The notes beneath the pieces are model-generated. The model did no database searches, was not told the origin of the DNA, and saw only the letters and a program-made list of their open reading frames with translations. From contig NZ_RCCH01000004.1 in NCBI RefSeq assembly GCF_003663945.1, positions 186,001-250,000 of the forward strand: a DNA stretch of 64,000 nt, in the 5' to 3' direction. Origin of the DNA: Lacinutrix venerupis. GTDB taxonomy: Bacteria > Bacteroidota > Bacteroidia > Flavobacteriales > Flavobacteriaceae. Each line of letters opens with the position of its first letter. Within the stretch, counting starts at the first letter, position 1. This document shows positions 35,355-44,561 of this stretch, one piece after another. A program made the translations under genes and the position numbers.

Positions 35355-35774
35355 ATGAAAAACTTCAGCTTCATTTTATGTCTTTTAATTTTTATTTGCT
35401 CTTGCAATTCTTCAGATAAAAAAATCGCAGAAAATTTAATTTCAGTTAGACAAGATTTTTCTGAAGGCAAAGAAATTTACAACGACTTTTGTATACAATG
35501 TCACATGCCAAATGGAGAAGGTGTACCAAAAACTTTTCCGCCTTTAGCTAATTCGGATTATCTTAAAAACAATAGAATAAAAAGTATAAAAGCTATTAAA
35601 TACGGCCTTTCTGGTGAAATTACAGTTAATGGCGTAAAGTATAACACAACTATGGCTGCACAAGGTTTAAGTGATAAAGAAATAGCTAGCGTAATGAATT
35701 ATATTACAAACAGTTGGGGAAACAAAAACAACTCGTTAATAACTGAAGAAGAAGTTTCGAAGATTGAGCGCTAA
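35355..35774 (+). CDS. c-type cytochrome lipoprotein
   Basis: A 139-residue protein with a lipoprotein signal (ICSC near residue 17) and a single heme-binding CIQCH motif (about residues 53-57, FCIQCHMPNGEGVP). A probable axial Met is in YNTTMAAQGLSDKEIASVMNY. It is translated two bases after the dehydrogenase gene and is its likely electron acceptor, feeding the respiratory chain. Confidence 0.93.
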   Translation: MKNFSFILCLLIFICSCNSSDKKIAENLISVRQDFSEGKEIYNDFCIQCHMPNGEGVPKTFPPLANSDYLKNNRIKSIKAIKYGLSGEITVNGVKYNTTMAAQGLSDKEIASVMNYITNSWGNKNNSLITEEEVSKIER

Positions 35775-35792
35775 TATTTTGTTTCAAATTCC

Positions 35793-35800
35793 TAAATTTG
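35793..35800 (+). promoter_or_regulatory. Possible -7 element upstream of udk
   Basis: TAAATTTG (TAnnTTTG), 26 nt before the udk start; no well-spaced TTG. Confidence 0.3.
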
Positions 35801-35826
35801 TTTGATTAAATCTAACAAAACAAAAC

Positions 35827-36435
35827 ATGCTTATAATAGGAATTGCTGGTGGTACTGGATGTGGTAAAACCACTGTGGTAGAGCAAATAATGAATGAACT
35901 TCCAGAAGGAGAAGTTGGTATAATATCTCAAGACTCATATTACAAAGACACTTCAGATTTGTCTTACGAGGAGCGTGTTAAAATTAATTTTGACCACCCA
36001 AAGTCTATAGATTTTAAGTTATTGAGACAACATCTTACCACCTTAAAAGCTGGTAATAGTATAGAACAACCTGTATATTCTTTTGTAGATCATAATAGAA
36101 CAAAAGAAACAATTACTACACACCCAAAACATGTAATGATTGTTGAAGGTATTCTAATTCTTAGCAAACCTAAAATTAGAGATATGTTCGATATTAAAAT
36201 ATTTGTTCATGCAGATAGCGATGAGCGTTTAATTAGACGTGTAAAAAGAGATATTGCTGAGCGAGGTAGAGATATAGACGAGGTTTTAACACGTTACCAA
36301 ACAACATTAAAACCAATGCATCAACAATTTATTGAGCCAATGAAAGAGTATGCAGACTTAATAATACCAAACAATAAATATAATACTGTTGCTGTTGATA
36401 TTGTACGTACAATAATTAACGAAAAACTAAATTAA
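35827..36435 (+). CDS. udk: Uridine kinase
   Basis: The 202-residue enzyme phosphorylates uridine and cytidine in pyrimidine salvage. It has the P-loop GIAGGTGCGKTTVVEQI, the acceptor-site segment SQDSYYKDTSDLSYEER, NFDHPKSIDF, VEGILIL and the lid VKRDIAERGRDIDEVLTRYQ. Its stop codon overlaps the ATG of the FtsB-like gene by one base, indicating translational coupling into the downstream mutase operon. Confidence 0.96.
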   Translation: MLIIGIAGGTGCGKTTVVEQIMNELPEGEVGIISQDSYYKDTSDLSYEERVKINFDHPKSIDFKLLRQHLTTLKAGNSIEQPVYSFVDHNRTKETITTHPKHVMIVEGILILSKPKIRDMFDIKIFVHADSDERLIRRVKRDIAERGRDIDEVLTRYQTTLKPMHQQFIEPMKEYADLIIPNNKYNTVAVDIVRTIINEKLN

Positions 36436-36737
36436 TGCTTAAATATTTTAAAAATAAATTTTTAATTATTTTTATAGGATTCGCTTTGTGGATGCTTTTT
36501 TGGGACAGTAATTCTTTATTAATCCATAATGAACTTAATAGCGATATTGAGAAGTTAGAAAATGAAAAGAATTATTACAGAAAAGAAATTATTAAAGACA
36601 ACAAGGCAATTAAAGAGCTAAAAAAAGAAGAAGGTTTAGAGAAATTTGCTCGCGAAGAGTATTACATGAAGCGTGATAATGAAGACATTTATATTATTGA
36701 ATATCAAGACAGTTTAAATTTTAAAACAGATGAGTAA
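36435..36737 (+). CDS. FtsB/DivIC-like septum-formation protein
   Basis: A 100-residue bitopic protein: short cytosolic N-terminus, one membrane helix (about residues 8-24, FLIIFIGFALWMLFWDS), then a periplasmic coiled coil (NELNSDIEKLENEKNYYRKE) and the FtsB-like tail KKEEGLEKFAREEYYMKRDN. FtsB/DivIC links FtsL and FtsQ in the divisome. It overlaps udk by one base and mutA by eight bases, so the three are translated from one message. Confidence 0.88.
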   Translation: MLKYFKNKFLIIFIGFALWMLFWDSNSLLIHNELNSDIEKLENEKNYYRKEIIKDNKAIKELKKEEGLEKFAREEYYMKRDNEDIYIIEYQDSLNFKTDE

Positions 36738-38073
36738 AAAGTTATTTAATGAATTTGATACTGTTTCTGATAAAGCTTGGAAACAAAAAATACAAGTAGA
36801 TTTAAAAGGTGCAGACTATAACGATACTTTAATTTGGAACACAAGTGAAGATATTAATGTTAAACCATTTTATCATATAAATGATTTTGAAGACCAACCT
36901 TTTTTAGAAGTAGCATCAAATACATGGTCTATTTGTGAAACTATTTTTGTTTTCGATGTCGAAAAATCCAATAAAAAAGCTCTAAATGCAATTAAAAAAG
37001 GAGCAGAAAGTATATATTTTATTGTACCAAATAGAGAAGTATCTATAGAACTTTTAATAAAAGACATAGACTCCTCTACTACTCCATTATACTTTGAGTT
37101 ACAATTTTTAGATTTAGAATACACAAAAAAATTAACTGCTATTTCAGGTGTTTCCGTTTTAACAGACACCGTTGGTAATCTTGCTAAATCAGGAAATTGG
37201 TTTAATAATTTGCAAGACGATTTTAGTATTTTAAGCAATATTATTTCAACAAACAACAACTCGCTTAGCGTAGATTTAAGTTTATACCAAAATGCAGGAG
37301 CAACCATTATACAGCAATTGGCTTACAGTTTAGCACATGCTAACGAATATTTAAATTATTTTAAAAACAACTTAAACTCTAAAATTACTTTTAAAGTTTC
37401 GGTTGGCACTAACTATTTTTTTGAAATAGCAAAGCTTCGCGCATTACGCGTATTATGGAAAACTCTAGCAACAGAATATAATGTTTTAGAAGAATGCCAT
37501 ATAATAGCAACTCCTACAAAACGTAATAAAACTGTATACGATTACAACACAAACATGTTACGCACAACTACAGAATGTATGAGTGCTATTCTTGGTGGAG
37601 CAAATACCATTTGCAACCTTCCTTACGATGCTATTTATCATAAAAACAATGAGTTTGGCGAGCGTATTTCTAGAAACCAACTTTTAGTTTTAAAGCATGA
37701 AAGCTATTTTAATATTGTAGAAAATGCATCCGATGGTGCTTATTATATAGAAAGTTTAACGCAGCAACTAGCAGAGAAAGCCTTAACACTATTTAAAGAT
37801 ATTGAACTTAACGGCGGTTTTTTAAAACAACTAAAAGATGGGCAAATTCAAAAAAAAATAAAAGAAAGCGCAGCAAAAGAGCAAGCTAGTTTTGATTGTG
37901 GAGAGATTACATTATTAGGTACAAATAAGCACCCAAATAAAGACGATAAAATGAAAAACGAACTAGAACTCTATCCTTTTTTAAAAACAAATACAAGGAA
38001 AACGTTAATTGAACCCATTTTAGAAAAAAGATTAGCAGAAACTATTGAACAAAATCGATTAAAAACTGAATAA
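36730..38073 (+). CDS. mutA: Methylmalonyl-CoA mutase, small (beta) subunit
   Basis: A 447-residue TIM-barrel subunit homologous to the large subunit but lacking the B12-binding domain. Recognisable motifs include WKQKIQVDLKGADYNDTLIW near the N-terminus, GATIIQQLAYSLAHANEYL, FFEIAKLRALRVLWKTLATE and MSAILGGANTICNLPYDAIY. The long inserts of the large subunit are absent. It forms the heterodimer with the product at 38798 that interconverts methylmalonyl-CoA and succinyl-CoA. It starts within the FtsB-like gene. Confidence 0.94.
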   Translation: MSKKLFNEFDTVSDKAWKQKIQVDLKGADYNDTLIWNTSEDINVKPFYHINDFEDQPFLEVASNTWSICETIFVFDVEKSNKKALNAIKKGAESIYFIVPNREVSIELLIKDIDSSTTPLYFELQFLDLEYTKKLTAISGVSVLTDTVGNLAKSGNWFNNLQDDFSILSNIISTNNNSLSVDLSLYQNAGATIIQQLAYSLAHANEYLNYFKNNLNSKITFKVSVGTNYFFEIAKLRALRVLWKTLATEYNVLEECHIIATPTKRNKTVYDYNTNMLRTTTECMSAILGGANTICNLPYDAIYHKNNEFGERISRNQLLVLKHESYFNIVENASDGAYYIESLTQQLAEKALTLFKDIELNGGFLKQLKDGQIQKKIKESAAKEQASFDCGEITLLGTNKHPNKDDKMKNELELYPFLKTNTRKTLIEPILEKRLAETIEQNRLKTE

Positions 38074-38084
38074 TTATTTTACAA

Positions 38085-38798
38085 ATGAAAACAATTTTTA
38101 AACTTTTAACTTTAGTAACATTAATTACATGCTTTAACTGCAATAACAGTAACCAAATTGATTACAAATATGCCGAAAAACCAAACCTATTAGCTTGCGA
38201 TTTACCTGATGAAAATTTACTAAAAGAAGCTGTTTACTCTTTTGAAAATGATATTGTTAATACTTATGATATGCAAAACAGAAATATTGCAAAATCATAC
38301 TCTAATTTTATAAATTTTAAACAAAGAGGTCGATTAAACATTAAAACTATCGCTAGCGAACATAGTTTAAATATTGCTAAAATATTAAAGGAAAAAACTA
38401 ATTTGTGGGTAACAGAAAATGGCATCACTTCTTTAAACAACTCAAACACCTTAATAAACTGTATTGCAAAAAATATAAAAGACAAGAGTATTAACACTAC
38501 TTATAATGCTCTATTGTCTACCAACAGCTTTGAGCCGCGTTTAATATTACCTCTTTTAAGTGGAAACTCAAGACATATTCAAGTAGATGGAGCTTTAAAA
38601 ACACATGTTGCAATGGCTTTTTTCTACTCAGAGTTACTTGATGTAAATTTAGAAGAATTAACCAATCCAAATCCAAAAACTCCAGCTGAACCAGCAACAC
38701 CAGCTCTTAATGGTATAGACTTAAATAAAACACCTTCAAAAACTGCTCCAGTTAAAACATCTACAAGACCAGGTCACGAAGGACATAATCATGATTAA
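38085..38798 (+). CDS. Lipoprotein of unknown function with His-rich C-terminus
   Basis: A 237-residue protein with a lipoprotein signal (LITC, C16). The middle (about residues 60-185) is helical and polar, and the C-terminal 40 residues are a Pro/Thr/Ala-rich linker ending PGHEGHNHD, a potential metal-binding tail. I recognise no domain. It sits inside the mutase operon: 11 bp after mutA, and its stop overlaps the large-subunit ATG by one base. An envelope lipoprotein between two cytosolic enzyme subunits is unexpected; co-expression may be incidental. Confidence 0.72.
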   Translation: MKTIFKLLTLVTLITCFNCNNSNQIDYKYAEKPNLLACDLPDENLLKEAVYSFENDIVNTYDMQNRNIAKSYSNFINFKQRGRLNIKTIASEHSLNIAKILKEKTNLWVTENGITSLNNSNTLINCIAKNIKDKSINTTYNALLSTNSFEPRLILPLLSGNSRHIQVDGALKTHVAMAFFYSELLDVNLEELTNPNPKTPAEPATPALNGIDLNKTPSKTAPVKTSTRPGHEGHNHD

Positions 38799-40921
38799 TG
38801 AGTAGAAAAGATATTCAACATATTTCCATAAAACCTGAAATTAAAAGTCAGGATTCTAAAACAGTAAATAATTATACTACTGCTGAAGATATATTAATTA
38901 AATCTAATTATTCTAAGTCTGATTTAGAAAATTTAGAGCATTTAGGATTTGTAGCTGGTATTGCACCAAATTTACGTGGACCATACTCTACAATGTATGT
39001 TCGTAGACCTTGGACAATTAGACAATATGCAGGATTTTCTACAGCTGAAGAAAGTAATGCTTTCTACAGAAGAAATTTAGCGGCAGGACAAAAAGGTCTA
39101 TCTGTTGCTTTCGATTTAGCTACACATAGAGGTTACGATAGTGATCACGAACGCGTAGTTGGAGATGTTGGTAAAGCTGGAGTAGCCATAGATAGTGTAG
39201 AAGACATGAAAGTGCTTTTCGATAAGATTCCGCTAGATAAAATGAGCGTTTCTATGACTATGAATGGTGCCGTTTTACCAATATTAGCTTTTTATATTGT
39301 TGCTGCCGAAGAGCAAGGCGTTAAACCTGAACAATTAGCAGGAACCATACAAAATGATATATTAAAGGAGTTTATGGTGCGTAATACATACATCTATCCT
39401 CCCACACCATCAATGCAAATTATTTCGGATATTTTTGAGTACACCAGTAAAAATATGCCAAAATTCAATAGCATTAGTATTTCTGGCTATCACATGCAAG
39501 AAGCTGGAGCAACTTGCGATATAGAACTAGCATATACATTAGCTGATGGTTTAGAATACATAAAAAAAGGATTAGCCGCAGGTATGGATATAGATACTTT
39601 TGCACCAAGACTATCATTCTTTTGGGCTATAGGCATGAATCATTTTATGGAAATTGCTAAAATGAGAGCAGCTAGGATGTTATGGGCAAAATTAGTAAAG
39701 CAATTTAACCCTAAAAATCAAAAATCATTAGCATTACGTACTCATTGCCAAACAAGCGGCTGGAGTTTAACAGAACAAGATCCTTTTAACAATGTAGCTC
39801 GTACTACCATAGAAGCTGCTGCCGCTGCTTTTGGCGGCACACAAAGTTTACATACCAATGCATTAGATGAAGCAATTGCATTACCAACAGACTTCTCGGC
39901 AAGAATTGCAAGAAATACTCAAATATTTCTACAAGAAGAAACACATATTACTAAATCTGTAGATCCTTGGGCAGGAAGTTATTATGTAGAAAAACTAACA
40001 CATGATATCGCGCAAAAAGCATGGTCTTTAATTGAAGAGGTTGAAGAACTTGGAGGCATGACTAAAGCTATAGAAGCTGGTATACCTAAATTAAGGATTG
40101 AAGAAGCTGCAGCAAGAAAACAAGCAAGAATAGACTCTGGACAAGATATTATTGTTGGTGTTAATAAATATGTTTTAGACGAAGAAGATCCGCTTCATAT
40201 TTTAGAAGTCGACAATCAAACTGTTAGAAAGCAACAAATAGAGCGTTTAGAAAAAACAAAAGCAAATCGAGACACTAAAAAAGTAAATGATGCTCTCGAA
40301 AATTTAACACAAGCAGCACAATCTAAAAAAGAAAATTTATTAGCTTTAGCTGTAATAGCAGCAAGAGAACGTGCTACTTTAGGAGAAATTAGTGATGCTT
40401 TAGAAGCTGTTTACGGTAGGTATAAAGCGCAAATAAAATCATTTTCTGGTGTGTATAGTAAAGAAATAAAAGAAGATAAAAGTTTTGAAAAGGCAAAACA
40501 ATTAGCAGACCAGTTTGCAGAACAAGATGGCCGTAGACCACGTATTATGATTGCTAAAATGGGACAAGATGGGCACGACCGTGGCGCTAAAGTTGTAGCC
40601 ACTGGTTATGCAGATGTTGGTTTCGATGTAGATATTGGCCCACTATTTCAAACACCTCATGAAGCAGCAAAACAAGCTGTTGAAAACGATGTACATATTT
40701 TAGGAGTTTCTAGTTTAGCCGCAGGACATAAAACATTGGTTCCGCAAGTAATTGCAGAGCTAAAAAAATATGGCAGAGAAGATATTATGGTTATTGTAGG
40801 TGGTGTTATACCAAAGCAAGATTATCAATATTTATTTGATGCAGGAGCCGTTGCTGTATTTGGACCTGGAACCAAAATTAGTGAGGCAGCAATAACTATT
40901 TTAGAAATACTTATAGATTAA
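38798..40921 (+). CDS. scpA: Methylmalonyl-CoA mutase, large (alpha) subunit
   Basis: The 707-residue adenosylcobalamin enzyme has the barrel motifs [57 protein letters not shown] and [19 protein letters not shown], and a C-terminal B12-binding domain with [12 protein letters not shown] (DxHxxG; His around residue 592), [13 protein letters not shown] and VGGVIP. It converts (R)-methylmalonyl-CoA to succinyl-CoA. Cofactor supply and reactivation come from the adenosyltransferase and MeaB genes in the same window; the epimerase is not seen here. The next gene begins immediately after the stop. Confidence 0.97.
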   Translation: MSRKDIQHISIKPEIKSQDSKTVNNYTTAEDILIKSNYSKSDLENLEHLGFVAGIAPNLRGPYSTMYVRRPWTIRQYAGFSTAEESNAFYRRNLAAGQKGLSVAFDLATHRGYDSDHERVVGDVGKAGVAIDSVEDMKVLFDKIPLDKMSVSMTMNGAVLPILAFYIVAAEEQGVKPEQLAGTIQNDILKEFMVRNTYIYPPTPSMQIISDIFEYTSKNMPKFNSISISGYHMQEAGATCDIELAYTLADGLEYIKKGLAAGMDIDTFAPRLSFFWAIGMNHFMEIAKMRAARMLWAKLVKQFNPKNQKSLALRTHCQTSGWSLTEQDPFNNVARTTIEAAAAAFGGTQSLHTNALDEAIALPTDFSARIARNTQIFLQEETHITKSVDPWAGSYYVEKLTHDIAQKAWSLIEEVEELGGMTKAIEAGIPKLRIEEAAARKQARIDSGQDIIVGVNKYVLDEEDPLHILEVDNQTVRKQQIERLEKTKANRDTKKVNDALENLTQAAQSKKENLLALAVIAARERATLGEISDALEAVYGRYKAQIKSFSGVYSKEIKEDKSFEKAKQLADQFAEQDGRRPRIMIAKMGQDGHDRGAKVVATGYADVGFDVDIGPLFQTPHEAAKQAVENDVHILGVSSLAAGHKTLVPQVIAELKKYGREDIMVIVGGVIPKQDYQYLFDAGAVAVFGPGTKISEAAITILEILID

Positions 40922-41530
40922 ATGAAAAAAACATTTTTAATAGTTTGTACCTGTCTTTTTTCTTTTTTGAGTTTTTCGCAAACAGAAAAAAATATTATCT
41001 ATCAAGACAAATACGGAATTCAAATTTCTGAGGAAACATTTCTACAATATGATAAAGTAAAAAATTATATTGTAAAGACTGAGAATGATAATACTATAAC
41101 AAATAAAATTACTCCTAGGTTAGGATTCTCACAGCTAAATAACAATCAATTAAATATAATACATAGTAAATTAAAAAATTTGATTGGAAATGAATTTAAT
41201 CCAAAAAAAAATATTGCAATCCATACATTTAATAAAGAGAGAAAAGCGCTAAAAAAAGCGATAAATAATAAGCAATATTGGGATTATATTAAATACACAA
41301 ATACAACCAATGAAAAATATCAATCTTTTTTAGTAATCTCAAAAGATTCAAAAGAAGTAAAATCGAAAAAAAGAAAGGTTTATATAGACAATGAAAATTT
41401 TATTTTAAATACTTTTTTCTCTAAATCTATTTTCGATATTAACCATATAATAATAAAACCCGATGGCAAACTATATACTTTCTATGGAAATCCTGATATT
41501 TTAATGGCTTTAGATTCTTTATTTCTTTAA
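40922..41530 (+). CDS. Secreted protein of unknown function
   Basis: A 202-residue, Lys/Asn-rich protein with a signal peptide (1-19, SFLSFSQ). Its sequence has alternating beta segments and short helices (NNQLNIIHSKLKNLIGNEF) but no recognised motif. It begins directly after the mutase stop with no gap, so it is likely co-transcribed. Codon use is more A-rich than in the mutase gene. Real coding is supported by the signal peptide and uninterrupted frame. Confidence 0.62.
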   Translation: MKKTFLIVCTCLFSFLSFSQTEKNIIYQDKYGIQISEETFLQYDKVKNYIVKTENDNTITNKITPRLGFSQLNNNQLNIIHSKLKNLIGNEFNPKKNIAIHTFNKERKALKKAINNKQYWDYIKYTNTTNEKYQSFLVISKDSKEVKSKKRKVYIDNENFILNTFFSKSIFDINHIIIKPDGKLYTFYGNPDILMALDSLFL

Positions 41531-41554
41531 TTATTCATATTAATTAAAAAAACA

Positions 41555-41662
41555 ATGAAATTATACTGTAAGCGGTGTTCAAGTAACGTTAAGTTACCTA
41601 TTTTAAAACATTTTAGTACATTACAAATGGAACAAAATTTGATAACTTATTGTAGATCATGA
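41555..41662 (+). CDS. Candidate 35-residue CxxC small protein, coupled to the phosphatase gene
   Basis: A short ORF, MKLYCKRCSSNVKLP onwards, whose CKRC motif resembles half of a zinc ribbon. Its TGA stop overlaps the ATG of the downstream phosphatase (ATGA), a classical coupling arrangement. The ribosome-binding context is only an A-rich stretch, normal for this group. It could be a small protein or a leader peptide controlling phosphatase translation; equally it could be chance. Confidence 0.3.
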   Translation: MKLYCKRCSSNVKLPILKHFSTLQMEQNLITYCRS

Positions 41663-42864
41663 AATACTTTCATTTAAAACATACAAACTTATTCGCCATT
41701 GGTTTATTGTTATGTTTTACTGTTTCCTTTCCTGTTATTGTTTTTGCTCAAGACATTACATATCCAAAAGCACAAAAAAAAGAAAGTATAGTTGAAAAGG
41801 CATTTTTAAAAAAAAAGAAAAGACAAATTCGTTTTAGCGGTAACGATGGCCCATACATTATAAACGACACTTTATATCGTGTAACTTCAGAAAGTAAACT
41901 TTTAGTTACTCCTTTTTTTAATAGAGATTCAATTCGTGTTAAAGTAGATAATATAGAAAAAGATACCTTTTTTGTGCCATTACAAAAAGAGTACAATATT
42001 CCCGAAACTGTTTACAATCTACCTGAGAAAATGGTGGTTATTTCAGATATTGAAGGAAAATACAATGCTTTTGCGGGATTTTTATATGCTAATAAAATTA
42101 TAGATGAAAACCATAATTGGATTTTTGGAAATGGCCATTTAGTTTTAGGTGGCGATTTTATGGACAGAGGCAGAAATGTTACTCAAGTACTTTGGCTTAT
42201 TTATAAACTAGAACAACAAGCAAAAAAACAAGACGGACAAGTACATTTTATTTTAGGCAATCATGAAATCCTTAATTTTTTTGGCGACCATAGGTATAAC
42301 CGTGGCAAGTACATAAAAGCTGCACAAGAAATTAGTCAATTAGAAGATAAAAAAGAAGCTATTAAATATTTATATTCTACACGTTCTGAAATAGGAAAAT
42401 GGTTAGCCACAAAAAATGTAATTGAAAAAATTGGAGACTATCTTTTTGTTCATGCCGGAATAAGCCCAGAAATTTTAGATTATAAATTAAGTTTAGAACA
42501 AATAAATAAACTTGTTCGCACTCATTTTACTGGCACAGAAAATTTAATAGATGAAAAAGTAAATTTTCTTTATAGTTTAAAAGGTCCTTTTTGGTATCGC
42601 GGACTTGTAAAAAGGAGATTTCAATACGACAAAATTACACCATTAGAGCTTGATAGAGTTTTAAAATTTTACGATGCAAAAAAAATAATTATTGGCCACA
42701 CTCCTGTAGATTCTATTACTACAGGTTTTAACGGAAAAGTTATTATTACAGACGTTAATCATGGTTACATAAAATTTACAGGACAAACAAAAGGATTATT
42801 AATAGAAAATAATCAAGAATTTATAATAGATGATGCTGGCTTAAAAAAACCATTAGCAAACTAA
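41659..42864 (+). CDS. Secreted PPP-type metallophosphoesterase
   Basis: A 401-residue protein with a signal peptide (1-30, IVFAQ). Calcineurin-like motifs are VVISDIEGKYNAF (residues ~126-138), GGDFMDRGRNVTQV (GDxxDRG), FILGNHEILNFFG (GNHE), LFVHAGISPE and IIIGHTPVDS. The first motif has DIE where the family normally has DxH, replacing a metal-ligand His with Glu. It resembles Shewanella-like protein phosphatases, directed to the periplasm here. Its stop abuts the convergent CotH stop with no gap. Confidence 0.88.
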   Translation: MKYFHLKHTNLFAIGLLLCFTVSFPVIVFAQDITYPKAQKKESIVEKAFLKKKKRQIRFSGNDGPYIINDTLYRVTSESKLLVTPFFNRDSIRVKVDNIEKDTFFVPLQKEYNIPETVYNLPEKMVVISDIEGKYNAFAGFLYANKIIDENHNWIFGNGHLVLGGDFMDRGRNVTQVLWLIYKLEQQAKKQDGQVHFILGNHEILNFFGDHRYNRGKYIKAAQEISQLEDKKEAIKYLYSTRSEIGKWLATKNVIEKIGDYLFVHAGISPEILDYKLSLEQINKLVRTHFTGTENLIDEKVNFLYSLKGPFWYRGLVKRRFQYDKITPLELDRVLKFYDAKKIIIGHTPVDSITTGFNGKVIITDVNHGYIKFTGQTKGLLIENNQEFIIDDAGLKKPLAN

Positions 42865-44322
42865 TTATAAAGATTTAAAGTGGTTGTCTAAAAAGGTTAA
42901 TCTATTTTCTAAAGATGTCTTTAAATACTCGTAATGCTCCTTATTTGTATTCTCATTAAGTTTATTTATCCATACCAATTGCTCTCTCTCATATATCTTT
43001 TCTTTTGTAAATTTATTATAAACTTTATCTATTCTAGATAGTAAGGCATCATTACTAAATTCGTTTGCTCTTAATGCTATCCATCTGTCTTTTAATTTCT
43101 GGTTAAAATTGTTTGGATTTAACTTTATTAAACGATTAAAAAGCCCATTTCCTAAAACAAAATCTGAAACATGCTCTCTTTCTCCATCTCGTATAATTCC
43201 TAAAACACCATCTAAATCCCAAGCAACAAAAAAGTAAGGTTCATTTTTATTATACTTTCCTAAATAGTAGTTTTTACCTAAATTATCTGTTGCTCGCATT
43301 GCGTTAACAAATAAATAATAATTTATAACATTTTCAATATTAACCTTATTAGCAATATTATTAGAAAATGATTCATCTGTACCTTTAACAACAAGTTGTT
43401 GAAGTTCGAATAAGTTTTCAAAATGCGATTTATAGTTTATAAAAGGATACTCTGTTCTCCAACCACTCCAATGTGGAAAAAGATTATTAAATTTCTCTGG
43501 AGCTTTAGTAAAATCTGGTCCTCCATCGTAAGAATTAGCCTTATACAATTCTCCATTAACTACATTGCCCTCACTTTTTTTAATTTGTAATTGCTTTCTA
43601 TCTACAGATTCCGAGAATTGATAAATACCATAATATTCGTTATTTTTAAAAAGTTCAACATACTTAACTTCAAAACCATTTTTAGCTTCTGGTTCTTTAT
43701 CTAAATAATAAGGTTTTTGTATATCTAACCATAAATTAGTCGCCACATCCGAGTGTAAACGCAAAGGTTCGTTATACATCCCGTCAAGAATCCAATCATC
43801 ATCAGATCGCATACCTTTAAATTTTAAATCTTTTTTTTCTTGAGAAGTTTTATCTGTCCAAAATTCTATATCAAAAGATTTTTTAGGAAAGCTTAAAGAC
43901 AAATTACCTCGATACCTCACTCCCATTACACTTTCAATAAATTCCTTATTATTATAATAGGTAAAATTACCAGCGATTTTAGACTCGTTAGTCATATTTT
44001 CTGTATCTATGGTAATATGAATTAATGGTATTTTAGAAATATATAACGTGTAATCATCGCCATTAGTTACGTTAATACCTTCGTTATAAGACAACTTTTT
44101 AGAAGTGTTTTTTAAAGAAAAATCCTCATTAAAATTAATACTTACTATATTCTTATTTTTTGAGAGTATGGCATCTAAATTCTGTTGATGCCAAACAATA
44201 ATTTTATTTTTTTTATCAACTCCAAAACTTCCTTGATCTGCCGTGACCATATCTTGTGCAGAACACTGTGTAAGAAAGAGTAAAATAAAAGACATAAGTG
44301 TTAATTGAGATAAATACTTCAT
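42865..44322 (-). CDS. CotH-kinase-family lipoprotein
   Basis: The 485-residue protein has a lipoprotein signal (LTQC near residue 19). CotH-fold motifs: YRGNLSLSFPKKSFDIEFW, KFKGMRSDDDWILDGMYNEP followed by LRLHSDVATNLWL, EVKYVELFKNNEYYGIYQFS and the metal-binding FVAWDLDGVLG (DxD). CotH kinases phosphorylate proteins in spore coats; homologues outside spore formers are presumed secreted kinases or surface-binding modules. Here it would be an envelope lipoprotein in a non-sporulating group. Monocistronic; 240 bp of AT-rich DNA separates it from parA. Confidence 0.88.
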   Translation of the reverse strand: MKYLSQLTLMSFILLFLTQCSAQDMVTADQGSFGVDKKNKIIVWHQQNLDAILSKNKNIVSINFNEDFSLKNTSKKLSYNEGINVTNGDDYTLYISKIPLIHITIDTENMTNESKIAGNFTYYNNKEFIESVMGVRYRGNLSLSFPKKSFDIEFWTDKTSQEKKDLKFKGMRSDDDWILDGMYNEPLRLHSDVATNLWLDIQKPYYLDKEPEAKNGFEVKYVELFKNNEYYGIYQFSESVDRKQLQIKKSEGNVVNGELYKANSYDGGPDFTKAPEKFNNLFPHWSGWRTEYPFINYKSHFENLFELQQLVVKGTDESFSNNIANKVNIENVINYYLFVNAMRATDNLGKNYYLGKYNKNEPYFFVAWDLDGVLGIIRDGEREHVSDFVLGNGLFNRLIKLNPNNFNQKLKDRWIALRANEFSNDALLSRIDKVYNKFTKEKIYEREQLVWINKLNENTNKEHYEYLKTSLENRLTFLDNHFKSL

Positions 44323-44561
44323 TATATTATTTAATTTTCTTAAAAATAGCGAATAAAAACTTTAATCTATTATACATTAATATAACATTACAATATTTAT
44401 GCCTTAATACATTTTTTAAATATAGACTAACGTAAATTTAAAAATGCAACTAAAAAAGTTTAACCAACTGTTAACAACTTCGGTTTTATTAACTCATAAA
44501 TAGTTGTATTTTTACGCTGGACTTTTTTATTTTAAGTTCACTAATAAAACCAAATCATTTA

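Noticed and set aside
44323-44561. Replication origin or parS near parAB
   Set aside because: The AT-rich gap before parA has no DnaA-box cluster or GTTxCACGTGxAAC-like palindrome that I could see; recF is 12 kb away and dnaA is absent.
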